From NCBI GenBank assembly GCA_003487005.1, contig DNFG01000392.1, forward strand, positions 1 through 27,805: a stretch of 27,805 nt of DNA, given 5' to 3'. This DNA comes from Bryobacterales bacterium. Lineage in GTDB: Bacteria > Acidobacteriota > Terriglobia > Bryobacterales > Bryobacteraceae. Under the pieces are notes generated by a model. The model did not search any database, had not been told where the DNA came from, and worked only from the letters and a program-made list of their open reading frames with translations. This document shows positions 6,898 to 14,780 of this stretch, piece after piece. Made by a program: the position numbers and the translations under genes. How positions within the stretch are numbered: the stretch's first letter is position 1; every line of letters starts with the position of its first letter.

Positions 6898-8207
6898 CGT
6901 TCCGGATTGCCGGCATCATCTCCATTTACATTTGCACCTGTGTGGGCTGGGCGATCCTTGGCGGCTCCGTCCTGCACCGGACGAACGAATCGTCCAGGCA
7001 TTTGCGTCAGAACGTCGCTTCCATCTGGGGCCGCCCCCAGGTGCAGACACCACCCGTGGCCTCCTATCAGAAGGCCATTCCGGAAAGCGAGGCTTCGGCC
7101 TCCAGCGAGGAGAAAGAGGAAAAGGGAACCAACCGGAGGCGACGCACGAGGCAGACCTTTGCCCTGCCCCTACAGCAGAGCCGGCTACAGGTGGATCTGG
7201 ACCTGAATCACCGGCGAAAGGGCCTGGTCTGGTACAGCACCTATGGCGTTCAATTCGCCGGGCAATACCGGTTCCAGAACACTTCCACCGAGGAGGTGGT
7301 CGTGATTCTCACTTTTGAACTGCCAGAGGGCCAGGCGCTGTACGACGGATTCACGGCCACGGTGAACGGACGCGAACTGGGGGCCGAAGTCGACAAGGGC
7401 ACGCTGACCGTGCGCGAGAAGCTCCCCCCAGGCGGAACCGTGGATCTGCGTGTTGGATACCGGTCACAGGGGCTGGATTCGTGGACGTACCGCTTTGCCG
7501 AAGGGGCCACACGTGTGAACGATCTCGCGCTAGTCATGACCACCAATTTCGACGACATTGACTTCCCGGAGAACGCACTCGCCCCGGTCTCCCGCCGAAA
7601 GAAGGATTCCGGCTGGGAGCTTCGCTGGGAATACGCCAGCCTGCTCTCCGGGCTGAACATCGCCATGGCCATGCCGGAGAAGCTGCAGCCCGGGGACCTG
7701 GTGAGCCGGATCACCTTTTTCGCGCCGGTCTCCCTGATGTTCTTCTTCTTCCTTCTGTTCATCCTCACGCTGCTGAAGAACATCGAGATCCATCCGATGA
7801 ACTACTTCTTCTTGGCCGCAGCGTTCTTCGCGTTTCACCTATTACTGGCCTACACGGCCGATTTGATCGATATCCACCTCGCCTTCCTGATCAGTTCGGC
7901 GGTCTCCATCTTCCTCGTGGTGAGTTATCTCCGGCTGGTCGTAGAGATGCGCTTCGCCCTGCGTGAGGCCGGCCTGCTCCAGTTTCTTTATCTGGTGGGA
8001 TTCTCGTACACGTTCTTCCTGAAGGGTTATAGCGCACTTTGCGTGACGATTGCCTCGATCATCACGCTCTATTTCGTCATGCAATTGACCGGGCGCATCC
8101 GCTGGGCAGAACTCTTCCAGACGAAGGGCAAGGCGGGCGCATTCGCCACACCACCGCCGTCACAGGTGCAACCCACGGCGGCCCCTTCTGCTGATGCGGG
8201 TCAATAG
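6894..8207 (+). CDS. CreD-like inner membrane protein
   Basis: A 437-residue protein starts with ATGA overlapping the uppS stop, so the two are translationally coupled. One N-terminal helix (about 7-27) is followed by a charged linker with an EEKEEK tract, a large periplasmic beta-rich domain (about 90-265) and a C-terminal bundle of helices from 274 to about 397. The stretch FILTLLKNIEIHPMNYFF followed by helices and SYLRLV matches the CreD family (Pfam PF06123). CreD belongs to the E. coli CreBC regulon and has been tied to envelope stress, though its biochemical role is unknown. It is somewhat divergent, with a low-complexity tail. Pairing with uppS and a regulator points to cell-envelope maintenance. 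Confidence 0.85.
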   Translation: MTFRIAGIISIYICTCVGWAILGGSVLHRTNESSRHLRQNVASIWGRPQVQTPPVASYQKAIPESEASASSEEKEEKGTNRRRRTRQTFALPLQQSRLQVDLDLNHRRKGLVWYSTYGVQFAGQYRFQNTSTEEVVVILTFELPEGQALYDGFTATVNGRELGAEVDKGTLTVREKLPPGGTVDLRVGYRSQGLDSWTYRFAEGATRVNDLALVMTTNFDDIDFPENALAPVSRRKKDSGWELRWEYASLLSGLNIAMAMPEKLQPGDLVSRITFFAPVSLMFFFFLLFILTLLKNIEIHPMNYFFLAAAFFAFHLLLAYTADLIDIHLAFLISSAVSIFLVVSYLRLVVEMRFALREAGLLQFLYLVGFSYTFFLKGYSALCVTIASIITLYFVMQLTGRIRWAELFQTKGKAGAFATPPPSQVQPTAAPSADAGQ

Positions 8208-8310
8208 ACGGGCAGACAGGGAGGGGCCGGCGGTCCCATGGGGCTCAGAGGGTTGGCCTGCTGACAGCAGAGGCTCAAGCGGGCTTCGCGTCGTCCCGAT
8301 GGCCGGGGGG

Positions 8311-9492
8311 TTATTGGGCGCCTTCGAAGAGGACCTGGCCCTGGCCGATGACGGCGGTGCAGTGGGTGGTGTATTCGAGAGGATCGCCGTCGTAGAGGGC
8401 GATGTCGGCGTGTTTGCCGGGGGCGAGGGAGCCAAGGCGGTCGTCGATACCGAGGAGACGGGCGGCGCCGATGGTCAGGGCTTCGAGGGTGCTGTCCTTG
8501 CCGAGGCCGTGGGCCGCGGCGAGGGCGGCTTCGAAGAGAACGACACGGGTCTTCGGGACGTAGCCTTCAAAGCCGGACTGGAGGGCGAAGGGGATGCCCG
8601 CTTCCTTCAGTTTGGCGGCCATTTCGAGGGTCAGGTTCTCCATGTCGCCGCCGGGGCGGGCCATGGTGGGGTGAACGATGACGGGATAGCCTGAAGCCTT
8701 GATCTCGGGCAGGACAGCGTGGGCTTCCGCCGCGCCGTCGAGGACGAGTTTGAGGTTGAATTCCTTGCCGAGGCGAAGCGCGGTCAGGATGTCATTGGCG
8801 CGGTGGACGGTGACGAGCAGGGGGCGTTTGCCTTCAACGACTTCGACGAGCGCTTCCATCCGGAGATCGCGGGGCTTTTCCTTCTTCGCGGCGTATTCGC
8901 GGGCTTTGATGAGTTCGGTGCGCAGCATGGCGATCATCTTGGCGCGGGTGCCGGGGGCGCCCGAGGGGGCGCGGGCGAGGTTGCCGAGGGAGGCGGCGAT
9001 CATGGAGACGGGTTCGACGGTGGCGTCCTCGACGGAGTTGCCCCAGGTCTTGACGATCATGGTCTGGCCGGAGATCAGGGCGCCAGGACCGTGGCCGGTG
9101 TGCAGGGTGGTGATGCCGTAGTTGCGCAGGTAAGTGATGAGTTCGTCACGGGGGTTGAAGGCATCGATGGCCCGGAGTTCGGGCTGGATGGGGGCGGAGC
9201 GCTCGATCTGGTCCTGGTCGTGGGGTTGATTGAGGACCCCGGAGAGGCCGGCGGTTGCATGGGCGTCGATCAGGCCGGGCATGACGACTTTGGCCGAAAG
9301 GGTGCGCATGCCGGCGGGGATGGTGACCTGGGAAGCGGGGCCGAGACGTTCGATAGTGCCGTTGGCGGAGACGAGGACGACGCCGTTCTGGATGGGAGCG
9401 CCGGTCATGGTGTAAACGGTCTCGCCCCGGACAGCGAGTTGGGCGGCCGCGGGGAGCGCGAGGGCGGCAAGGACGAGGAGGACGCGGGTCAT
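8311..9492 (-). CDS. Amidohydrolase-like protein lacking metal ligands
   Basis: A 393-residue secreted protein starts with MTRVLLVLAALAL and overlaps the upstream amidohydrolase by one base (TAATG). It has the amidohydrolase layout: N-terminal beta sandwich, VVMPGLIDAH, and the C-terminal LAPGKHADIALYDGDP. The metal-binding residues are missing. HxH is HAT (78-80), the HTHRHDD segment of its neighbour is VHRANDI, HHVSDG is DGAAEAH, and HTDDG is QSGFEG. It aligns well with the neighbour elsewhere. I therefore read it as a non-catalytic or altered-chemistry paralogue, perhaps partner of a heterodimer. Start at 9492; an upstream in-frame extension to 9555 lacks a signal peptide. Confidence 0.8.
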   Translation of the reverse strand: MTRVLLVLAALALPAAAQLAVRGETVYTMTGAPIQNGVVLVSANGTIERLGPASQVTIPAGMRTLSAKVVMPGLIDAHATAGLSGVLNQPHDQDQIERSAPIQPELRAIDAFNPRDELITYLRNYGITTLHTGHGPGALISGQTMIVKTWGNSVEDATVEPVSMIAASLGNLARAPSGAPGTRAKMIAMLRTELIKAREYAAKKEKPRDLRMEALVEVVEGKRPLLVTVHRANDILTALRLGKEFNLKLVLDGAAEAHAVLPEIKASGYPVIVHPTMARPGGDMENLTLEMAAKLKEAGIPFALQSGFEGYVPKTRVVLFEAALAAAHGLGKDSTLEALTIGAARLLGIDDRLGSLAPGKHADIALYDGDPLEYTTHCTAVIGQGQVLFEGAQ

Positions 9493-10829
9493 TAGTTGAG
9501 GTCTCCGGAGAGGTTCATGTTGCGGAAGTCGAGGCCGAGGGTGAAGCCGCCACATTCATCGAGGTGCATCAAGGCGCCGTCACTGCCGGCGCCATAGCCG
9601 CCGGTGAGGGCGAGGCGGTCCGCCGGGTTCGCGAGGTCGAAGACCTTCTGGCCTTCGATCCAGGTCTGTTCGACTTTGGTGTAGACGCTCAGGGGGTCGC
9701 CGGAGAGGATGATGAGATCGGCGTCCTTGCCTGGTTCGAGGGATCCGACCCTCTTCTCCAGTTCAAGCATTCTGGCGTTCGCCATGGTGAGGGCGTAGAG
9801 GGCTTTGTCGCGGGCCATGCCGGCGCGGACGCCGAGTGCGGCCATGCGGAAGAACCAGCGGGAATCGGTGACCCCGTCATCGGTGTGGAAGCCGGTATTG
9901 ACGCCGGCGCGGTCGAGGATGGCGCCGGTAACGAGGCGGTTGTCCTTCGCTTCGAGTTTGCCGCCGGGGGAGTCGATGAGAATCAGGGAAGCGCCGAGGG
10001 TATTGGCTTTGGCGATCTCACCGGCGACGGCCCAGCCGTCGGAGACATGGTGGAGAACCACACGGAAATTGAACTCCTTCGCCAGGCGGAGGACGGTCAG
10101 GATGTCGTCATGGCGGTGGGTGTGATGCTGGACGACGCGCTTGCCGGAAAGGACCTCGCCGAGGGCTTCCATGCGCAGGTCGCGCGGCGGGAGTTTGGAG
10201 GCATCGCCTGCGGCCGCCGCGACTTTGGCCTGATACTCCTGGGCCTTGATGAACTGTTCGCGGACGAGGGCGGCGGCTTTGGCGCGGGTGCCGGGGAAGG
10301 GGGCATTGCGGCGGGGGTTGGTGCCGTTGGCCATTTTGATGCCGCCGGCGGGGGTGCCGTCGGGGAGGGGGATCAGAAGGCCATCGACTGTATCGGCGAG
10401 GCGCAGTTTGATGTAGAGGGTCTGACCGGAGAGCAGGTGGCCGGAGCCGGGCATGACATTGACGGTGGTGATGCCACCGGCGCGGGCGCGTTTGATCGAG
10501 GAGGCGCGGGGGTTCAGGGCATCGAGAACGCGGACGTCGGGCTGAAGCGGGGCCGTGGAGTCGGCGCCTTCGACCTGGCCGATGTGGGAGTGGGAATCGA
10601 CCAGGCCGGGCATGATGACCTTGCCGGCGGCATTGATGCGCTGGGCGTTGGGGGGGATGGCCGTCTGGGGGCCGCCCACGGCGGTGATTTTGCCCTGGTG
10701 GACGACGACGGTGCCGGAGGCAATTTCGGGGCCGGCAATGGGGATGATGCGGGCGCCGGTGAAGGCGATGGGGGTGGACTGGGCGCCGAGGAGACCGGCG
10801 GCGGCGAGGAGGAGGAGGGGAAGGCGCAT
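9492..10829 (-). CDS. Secreted metal-dependent amidohydrolase
   Basis: A 445-residue enzyme with an N-terminal signal (MRLPLLLLAAAGLLGAQS) belongs to the imidazolonepropionase/dipeptidase-like amidohydrolases. All expected metal and catalytic elements are present: VMPGLVDSHSHIG (His80, His82), HHTHRHDD (235-242), LHHVSDG (259-265) and GFHTDDGV with the conserved Asp (317-318). The C-terminal sandwich returns with SLEPGKDADLIILSGDP. Substrate cannot be told; members hydrolyse cyclic amides, dipeptides or similar C-N bonds outside the cytoplasm. It is second in a three-gene minus-strand operon, three bases after the barrel protein and overlapping the degenerate paralogue by one base. Confidence 0.9.
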   Translation of the reverse strand: MRLPLLLLAAAGLLGAQSTPIAFTGARIIPIAGPEIASGTVVVHQGKITAVGGPQTAIPPNAQRINAAGKVIMPGLVDSHSHIGQVEGADSTAPLQPDVRVLDALNPRASSIKRARAGGITTVNVMPGSGHLLSGQTLYIKLRLADTVDGLLIPLPDGTPAGGIKMANGTNPRRNAPFPGTRAKAAALVREQFIKAQEYQAKVAAAAGDASKLPPRDLRMEALGEVLSGKRVVQHHTHRHDDILTVLRLAKEFNFRVVLHHVSDGWAVAGEIAKANTLGASLILIDSPGGKLEAKDNRLVTGAILDRAGVNTGFHTDDGVTDSRWFFRMAALGVRAGMARDKALYALTMANARMLELEKRVGSLEPGKDADLIILSGDPLSVYTKVEQTWIEGQKVFDLANPADRLALTGGYGAGSDGALMHLDECGGFTLGLDFRNMNLSGDLN

Positions 10830-10832
10830 GTC

Positions 10833-11612
10833 TTAGAAGGTGATGCCGATGAGGATCTGGAGTTGGTGGCGGTTGGTGCGGGCGGCGAAGTTGGAGAAGT
10901 TCTGGCCGAGCCAGCGGGTATAACGGACTTCCGGGGTGATGCGGATGCCGAAATCGTCCTTGGCGGTGATGCCGGCCGCGACGGTGGCGCCGTAGATGTG
11001 GCGGGTGTGGGGGGCGACGCCGGAGGTAATGGGATTATCGATGATGGGCTGAGTCTGTTCCCAGGAGGAGCGTACATTGCGAGCCTGGCGAACGGTAGGG
11101 CCAAGGCCGAGGAACCAGCGTGCGGGGTCGCCGTACTCGTCGGTGGGACGCCAGCGGACGATGACGGGGAGGTCGAAAAACTGGGCGCGAGTCTTCTCGC
11201 GGATCTGGATGACGCGGCGGTTATCGACGGTGGAGTTGGGGTTGCGAACGCCGGTGCGGATGTTGTTGAGCATCTCGTAGCGGACCTGGTGGAACAGGAG
11301 GTCCGCGGCGATACCGAAGGAGGAGGTGATCTGGTACTCGGCGGTGATGCCGTAGCCGAAGATGGGCACTTTGCGATCGAGTTTGGTTTCCCACTCGATG
11401 GGCGGATTTTCGGTGGAAGTGGTGAGTTCGCCCTTCCGGAGGATGTTCATGGGGATGAAACGGGCACGGACGCCGAAGTGGAAGCGGCGTTCCTTCTGGT
11501 CAAGGAAGGCGGCGGGTTCTTCGTCCTGAGCCGAAGAGGAAGTGGTTTGAGCCGGAGCGATGGCCGCGAAGAGGGCAGCGGCGGCGAGGAGGCGCATCCA
11601 AAGGTTGGTCAT
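10833..11612 (-). CDS. Outer-membrane beta-barrel protein
   Basis: The 259-residue protein has a signal peptide (ending near APAQ), then alternating beta strands such as HFGVRARFIPMNIL, GYGITAEYQI and FGIRITPEVRYTRW, and ends in Phe (IGITF). That terminal aromatic is the usual signal for outer-membrane barrel assembly. Length suits an 8- to 10-strand barrel like the porin family Pfam calls OMP_b-brl. It leads the operon with two amidohydrolases and might admit or bind their substrate, which is inference. ATG 11612 has a distant GGAG (14 bases); an internal ATG at 11597 would still leave a leader. Presence of the protein supports a diderm host. Confidence 0.78.
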   Translation of the reverse strand: MTNLWMRLLAAAALFAAIAPAQTTSSSAQDEEPAAFLDQKERRFHFGVRARFIPMNILRKGELTTSTENPPIEWETKLDRKVPIFGYGITAEYQITSSFGIAADLLFHQVRYEMLNNIRTGVRNPNSTVDNRRVIQIREKTRAQFFDLPVIVRWRPTDEYGDPARWFLGLGPTVRQARNVRSSWEQTQPIIDNPITSGVAPHTRHIYGATVAAGITAKDDFGIRITPEVRYTRWLGQNFSNFAARTNRHQLQILIGITF

Positions 11613-11738
11613 GCTGGTAAAGAAATCTCCAAACTTATCAGTGTAGCTTGTGCCGGGGGCTTTGCAGGGTTTGAGACGTGGCGGTCCGAGTCTTTGTTAC
11701 GATAAACATGGAGTTAGAATCCCCAAGGGAGAGAGTGC

Positions 11739-12821
11739 ATGAAATACGGACTGACCATTCGCCCGGAGGGCGGGCTTGATCTGGTATCGCTGGGAGCGCT
11801 GGTGAACCGGCTGGATCCGGGCATTATCCCGTTCCGCAAGGCGACCCGGTGCGACATCCACGTGAGCGGCGGGGAGTTCAACGTGGCCGCGAACCTGGCG
11901 GACTGTTTCCGGCTGAAGACGGGTATCGCGTCGGCAATGGTGGACTACCCGATCGGGGATTTGATCGCGGAGCGGGTGAAGGCGATGGGGGTGCAACCGT
12001 TTTACAAGCACTTCAAGCATAACGGCGTGAACGGGCCGAACATGGCGACGGTCTATTCGGACCGCGGTCAGGGCGTGCGGGCGCCTGTGGTGTTCTATAA
12101 CCGCTGCAACGAAGCAGCGGCACAGTTGAAGCCGGGGGATTTCGACTGGGCGTCCATTTTTGCGAATGGCGTGCGGTGGTTCCACTCCGGCGGGATTTTC
12201 GCCGCTCTGTCGCCGACGACCAGCGAGGTGATCATCGAGGGGATGAAGGCGGCGAAGGCGGCCGGAGCAGTGGTCAGCTTCGATCTGAACTTCCGGGCGA
12301 AGTTGTGGGCAGTCCATGGCGGCGAGGACAAGGCCGTCGAGACGATGCGGCGGATCGTGGAGAACGTGGACGTGCTGGTGGGCAATGAAGAGGACCTGCA
12401 GAAGGGCCTGGGGCTGCCGGGTCCGGAGGTGGAGTCGAAGTCGAAGCTGGATCCGTCGAAGTTCTTCGCGATGATCGACACGGTGGTGAAGAGCCATCCG
12501 CAGGTGAAGATCGTGGCGACGACGCTGCGCGAGGTGCATTCGACGAACCGGCATAGCTGGAGCGCGGTGGCGTGGATTGACGGCCAGACGTATCAGGCGC
12601 CGACGGCGGAACTGGACGTGATCGACCGCGTGGGCGGCGGCGACGGCTTTGCGTCAGGCTTCATTTACGGGCTTCTGGCCGGCGAAGAGCCGATGGAAGC
12701 ACTGAAGCTGGGCTGGGCGCACGGGGCGTTGTTGACGACGTTCCCTGGCGACACGACGATGGCGACTGTGGAGCACGTGAAAGCGTTCGCGCAGGGGGGG
12801 TCGGCGCGGATTCAGCGGTAG
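11739..12821 (+). CDS. PfkB-family sugar kinase (KDG-kinase-like)
   Basis: This 360-residue ribokinase-fold enzyme phosphorylates a sugar or sugar acid with ATP. The first signature is in VSGGEFNVAANLA; the second holds the catalytic base Asp302 in DRVGGGDGFASG. Overall style, including the FDLNFRAKLW segment and long insert near residue 220-240, resembles 2-keto-3-deoxygluconate kinases, the second step of uronate breakdown; fructokinase is the main alternative. ATG 11739 is five bases after GGGAGAGAG. It is divergent from the barrel/amidohydrolase operon across 126 bases and is ended by a strong terminator 23 bases past its stop, so it is probably monocistronic. Confidence 0.88.
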   Translation: MKYGLTIRPEGGLDLVSLGALVNRLDPGIIPFRKATRCDIHVSGGEFNVAANLADCFRLKTGIASAMVDYPIGDLIAERVKAMGVQPFYKHFKHNGVNGPNMATVYSDRGQGVRAPVVFYNRCNEAAAQLKPGDFDWASIFANGVRWFHSGGIFAALSPTTSEVIIEGMKAAKAAGAVVSFDLNFRAKLWAVHGGEDKAVETMRRIVENVDVLVGNEEDLQKGLGLPGPEVESKSKLDPSKFFAMIDTVVKSHPQVKIVATTLREVHSTNRHSWSAVAWIDGQTYQAPTAELDVIDRVGGGDGFASGFIYGLLAGEEPMEALKLGWAHGALLTTFPGDTTMATVEHVKAFAQGGSARIQR

Positions 12822-12843
12822 CTGCTGGTTTGGTCAGGATGGA

Positions 12844-12877
12844 GAAGGGCGCCCCGGCGAGGGCGCCCTTCGTTTTT
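12844..12877 (+). terminator. Rho-independent terminator of the sugar kinase gene
   Basis: A perfect 11-bp GC-rich stem, GAAGGGCGCCC (12844-12854) with GGGCGCCCTTC (12861-12871), encloses a six-base loop and is followed by G and five T. This is a textbook intrinsic terminator. It also insulates the ApeA-like gene from read-through. Confidence 0.9.
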
Positions 12878-12889
12878 GGGGGGGAGAGG

Positions 12890-12918
12890 TTGACTGGCAC
12901 GGCCACCTTCGAGATAGT
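12890..12918 (+). promoter_or_regulatory. Putative sigma-70 promoter of the ApeA-like gene
   Basis: TTGACT (12890-12895), a 17-base spacer and GATAGT (12913-12918) give 5/6 and 4/6 matches to consensus. Transcription would begin near 12925, leaving only about ten untranslated bases before ATG 12936. The GTGAG at 12923-12927 may act as ribosome site. The gene thus has its own promoter directly behind the neighbour's terminator. Confidence 0.5.
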
Positions 12919-12935
12919 TCAGGTGAGACCGCTCC

Positions 12936-14336
12936 ATGAAATTCCGCTGTGAAGGCAATTGGTGGTTACCGGGACACGATGACAAGGATGACAAGCGTGT
13001 TTTCGGCACTCTGAGATTCTCGCGGCAAGAGGGGGCTCACCTCTCTTTGGCCGGATCTCTGCTGACGGGACTGGATGCCGAAACTGCGCCAGACATAATT
13101 CTCGGCGAGACAGTAAATGGAATCCCCGTAACTCTACTGCACCCCATGTGCATTCATGAACGGATACCGCTCGCCACCGGATTCGGACCGACTTTGGGCA
13201 TATATCACGCGCCGATACTCTTCCTGGGTGCCCGCTTCGACGACCTTGAAGATATGCGTTTCTCTTCCTGGCAGGTTCGGTTCCCCGAACTTCTGGATTG
13301 GGTTGGCAAGAGGAACATAGTTGTTGACCACCCCGCCATTCAAACGAGTACTGCTGAGTGTCCAACGGTGCGAATCGGCTACACAGCACCACCGAAGCGA
13401 GTTCTGCTCTCAGCAGCAGGCGAAATGAACCTAGCCCTAGGATTTGGGCATCGGCTCAAACAGCACAGCGGCCGCGGGGTTGCGCTCCAGGAGGACATCT
13501 ACCTGGAGATTCGGAGAGAGAACTCCGACACCCTCGAAGACTACTGGCAGGCGGCCACTCGATTCGAGTACTTTCTGGCCCTCGCCACGAACGGGCTTGT
13601 TAGCATCTCATCGATATGGGCGAATATAGAGACGGATAAGCCTCAAGAGGCGCGCCGAAGTCCTCGAGTGAGAATCATGTACCAACCCATACGGAATTCA
13701 TCGCGGCGGCAACGCAATAGAACGTCCAGGCCTTTGTTTACATTGAGTGAGATTGCGGGGATGGAGTCCGATTGCTTGAGAAAATGGTATTCAAGCGGCG
13801 CCTGGCTAGACACCGTCTGCGCGCTTAACTTTGGCACTCTGTTCAATCCGAGCAAATATCAAGATCTGAGTTTTCTTACATTGGTACAGGCGCTGGAGGC
13901 GTATCATCGTTCCGTCCACCCGAATACCGACATGCCCAAAGCTGTGCACGAGTCGAGGCTGGAACGCATTATCGAAGCCGCCCCCCCTGAGGACCGACAG
14001 TGGCTTGGTGAGAAGCTCCAATTCAGCAACGAACTGAGTTTGAGGAGGAGGCTCAAGCTAGTTTTCAAGCAGTTCGCGTGCGTACTGGCCGATGTCCTGC
14101 CTGATGGCAAGGCGACGGCCTCAAAGATTTGCGACACCCGCAACTTTCTCACGCATCGCGTCGAGAACCTAAGGGAGGGCGCGGCTTCCGACGCCGATCT
14201 GATAAGACTGATTGAGGTCGTCAGGCTACTCCTTCAAGCTTGCCTGCTCCACGAGATGGGTCTGGGCGAGACGCAGATCAAGGATTTCACATCGCGTTCG
14301 GAGTCTGCCCGGTTGATTCGTCACTTGACGCGCTGA
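12936..14336 (+). CDS. ApeA-like HEPN-domain protein, predicted anti-phage effector
   Basis: The 466-residue protein begins with GNWWLPG and RVFGTLRFSRQEGAHLSLAGSL, which match in style the ApeA N-terminal domain (ApeA_NTD1, Pfam PF18862). Its C-terminal third is helical and holds RNFLTH (Arg402-x4-His407), the HEPN nuclease signature R-x4-6-H. ApeA proteins are single-gene abortive-infection systems thought to cut RNA after phage sensing. No partner gene, Abi or restriction gene adjoins it. The DNA is visibly less GC-rich than the neighbours, uses AT-ending codons freely and lacks the + strand G excess, all signs of transfer. Function is inferred from domains; the mid-region (200-290) I cannot assign. 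Confidence 0.8.
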   Translation: MKFRCEGNWWLPGHDDKDDKRVFGTLRFSRQEGAHLSLAGSLLTGLDAETAPDIILGETVNGIPVTLLHPMCIHERIPLATGFGPTLGIYHAPILFLGARFDDLEDMRFSSWQVRFPELLDWVGKRNIVVDHPAIQTSTAECPTVRIGYTAPPKRVLLSAAGEMNLALGFGHRLKQHSGRGVALQEDIYLEIRRENSDTLEDYWQAATRFEYFLALATNGLVSISSIWANIETDKPQEARRSPRVRIMYQPIRNSSRRQRNRTSRPLFTLSEIAGMESDCLRKWYSSGAWLDTVCALNFGTLFNPSKYQDLSFLTLVQALEAYHRSVHPNTDMPKAVHESRLERIIEAAPPEDRQWLGEKLQFSNELSLRRRLKLVFKQFACVLADVLPDGKATASKICDTRNFLTHRVENLREGAASDADLIRLIEVVRLLLQACLLHEMGLGETQIKDFTSRSESARLIRHLTR

Positions 14337-14780
14337 GGAAGCTCTCACATCCTCATCCCGGTGATGGGAAGTGCCACTCGCGGCATCTGCGGCCTATCTT
14401 CGGGCCCGTGCTTCAGCCAGTCTGGACAACCATACTTGTACGTGCGGGAGCAATTCGATTCGAGGGAAGGGACGTCCCGGACGGAGCCGCCAACATTTTC
14501 GCAGCCGTGAGGCATACTTTTGAATTCAGGGCCTGCGGGAGGGAGAGAGGAGGCATGCGATGAAGAAGAAGGCGGCGGTGGCGGAGAAGCTGTCAGCGCC
14601 GCGGACGGAGGAGTTTTCCGGCGGCGGGCGGAGAAGGGGGATGTGGAGAAGGCGAAGGCGATCCTGCGGAAAGCGGGCCGGAGCAATCCGCCGATGGCGG
14701 GGGACGAGTTGGAGGTGGCTGAGAGAATTTGAAATCGGGGGATGTTCTCTGGTCTCACTTTTCGGATAACATAGGGGCCA
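14337..14780. other. Gene-poor stretch after the ApeA-like gene
   Basis: About 440 bases hold no intact gene I trust. The first ~190 keep the lower GC of the ApeA-like gene. They contain a 56-codon minus-strand frame (14515-14345) with several Cys and no recognisable motif. The rest returns to host-like composition and contains the frameshifted small-gene remnant listed separately. Weak promoter-like bases (TAACAT at about 14766) precede the oxidoreductase. No tRNA or repeat that would mark an integration site was seen. Confidence 0.45.
14560..14732 (+). pseudogene. Frameshifted small gene, possible remnant
   Basis: A perfect ribosome site (AGGAGG, 14548-14553) stands six bases before ATG 14560, which opens MKKKAAVAEKLSAPRTEEF. 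Beyond the run of T and C near 14616 that frame becomes Arg-rich nonsense. The next frame reads FRRRAEKGDVEKAKAILRKA and ends with NPPMAGDELEVAERI and a stop at 14732. Joined, the two give a sensible helical protein of about 56 residues, antitoxin-sized. I do not recognise the family. A true mutation or a sequencing error at the homopolymer could explain the break. Confidence 0.4.

Noticed and set aside
9564..11705. 713-codon + strand open frame antisense to the amidohydrolase operon
   Set aside because: The translation is Gly/Asp/Val-rich with no domain, and the opposite strand carries clear enzyme motifs. It results from the scarcity of stops opposite GC-rich codons.
14345..14515. 56-codon minus-strand frame with several Cys
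   Set aside because: It has no recognisable metal-binding spacing and no ribosome site I could see; perhaps a remnant within the acquired segment, but not supportable as a gene.
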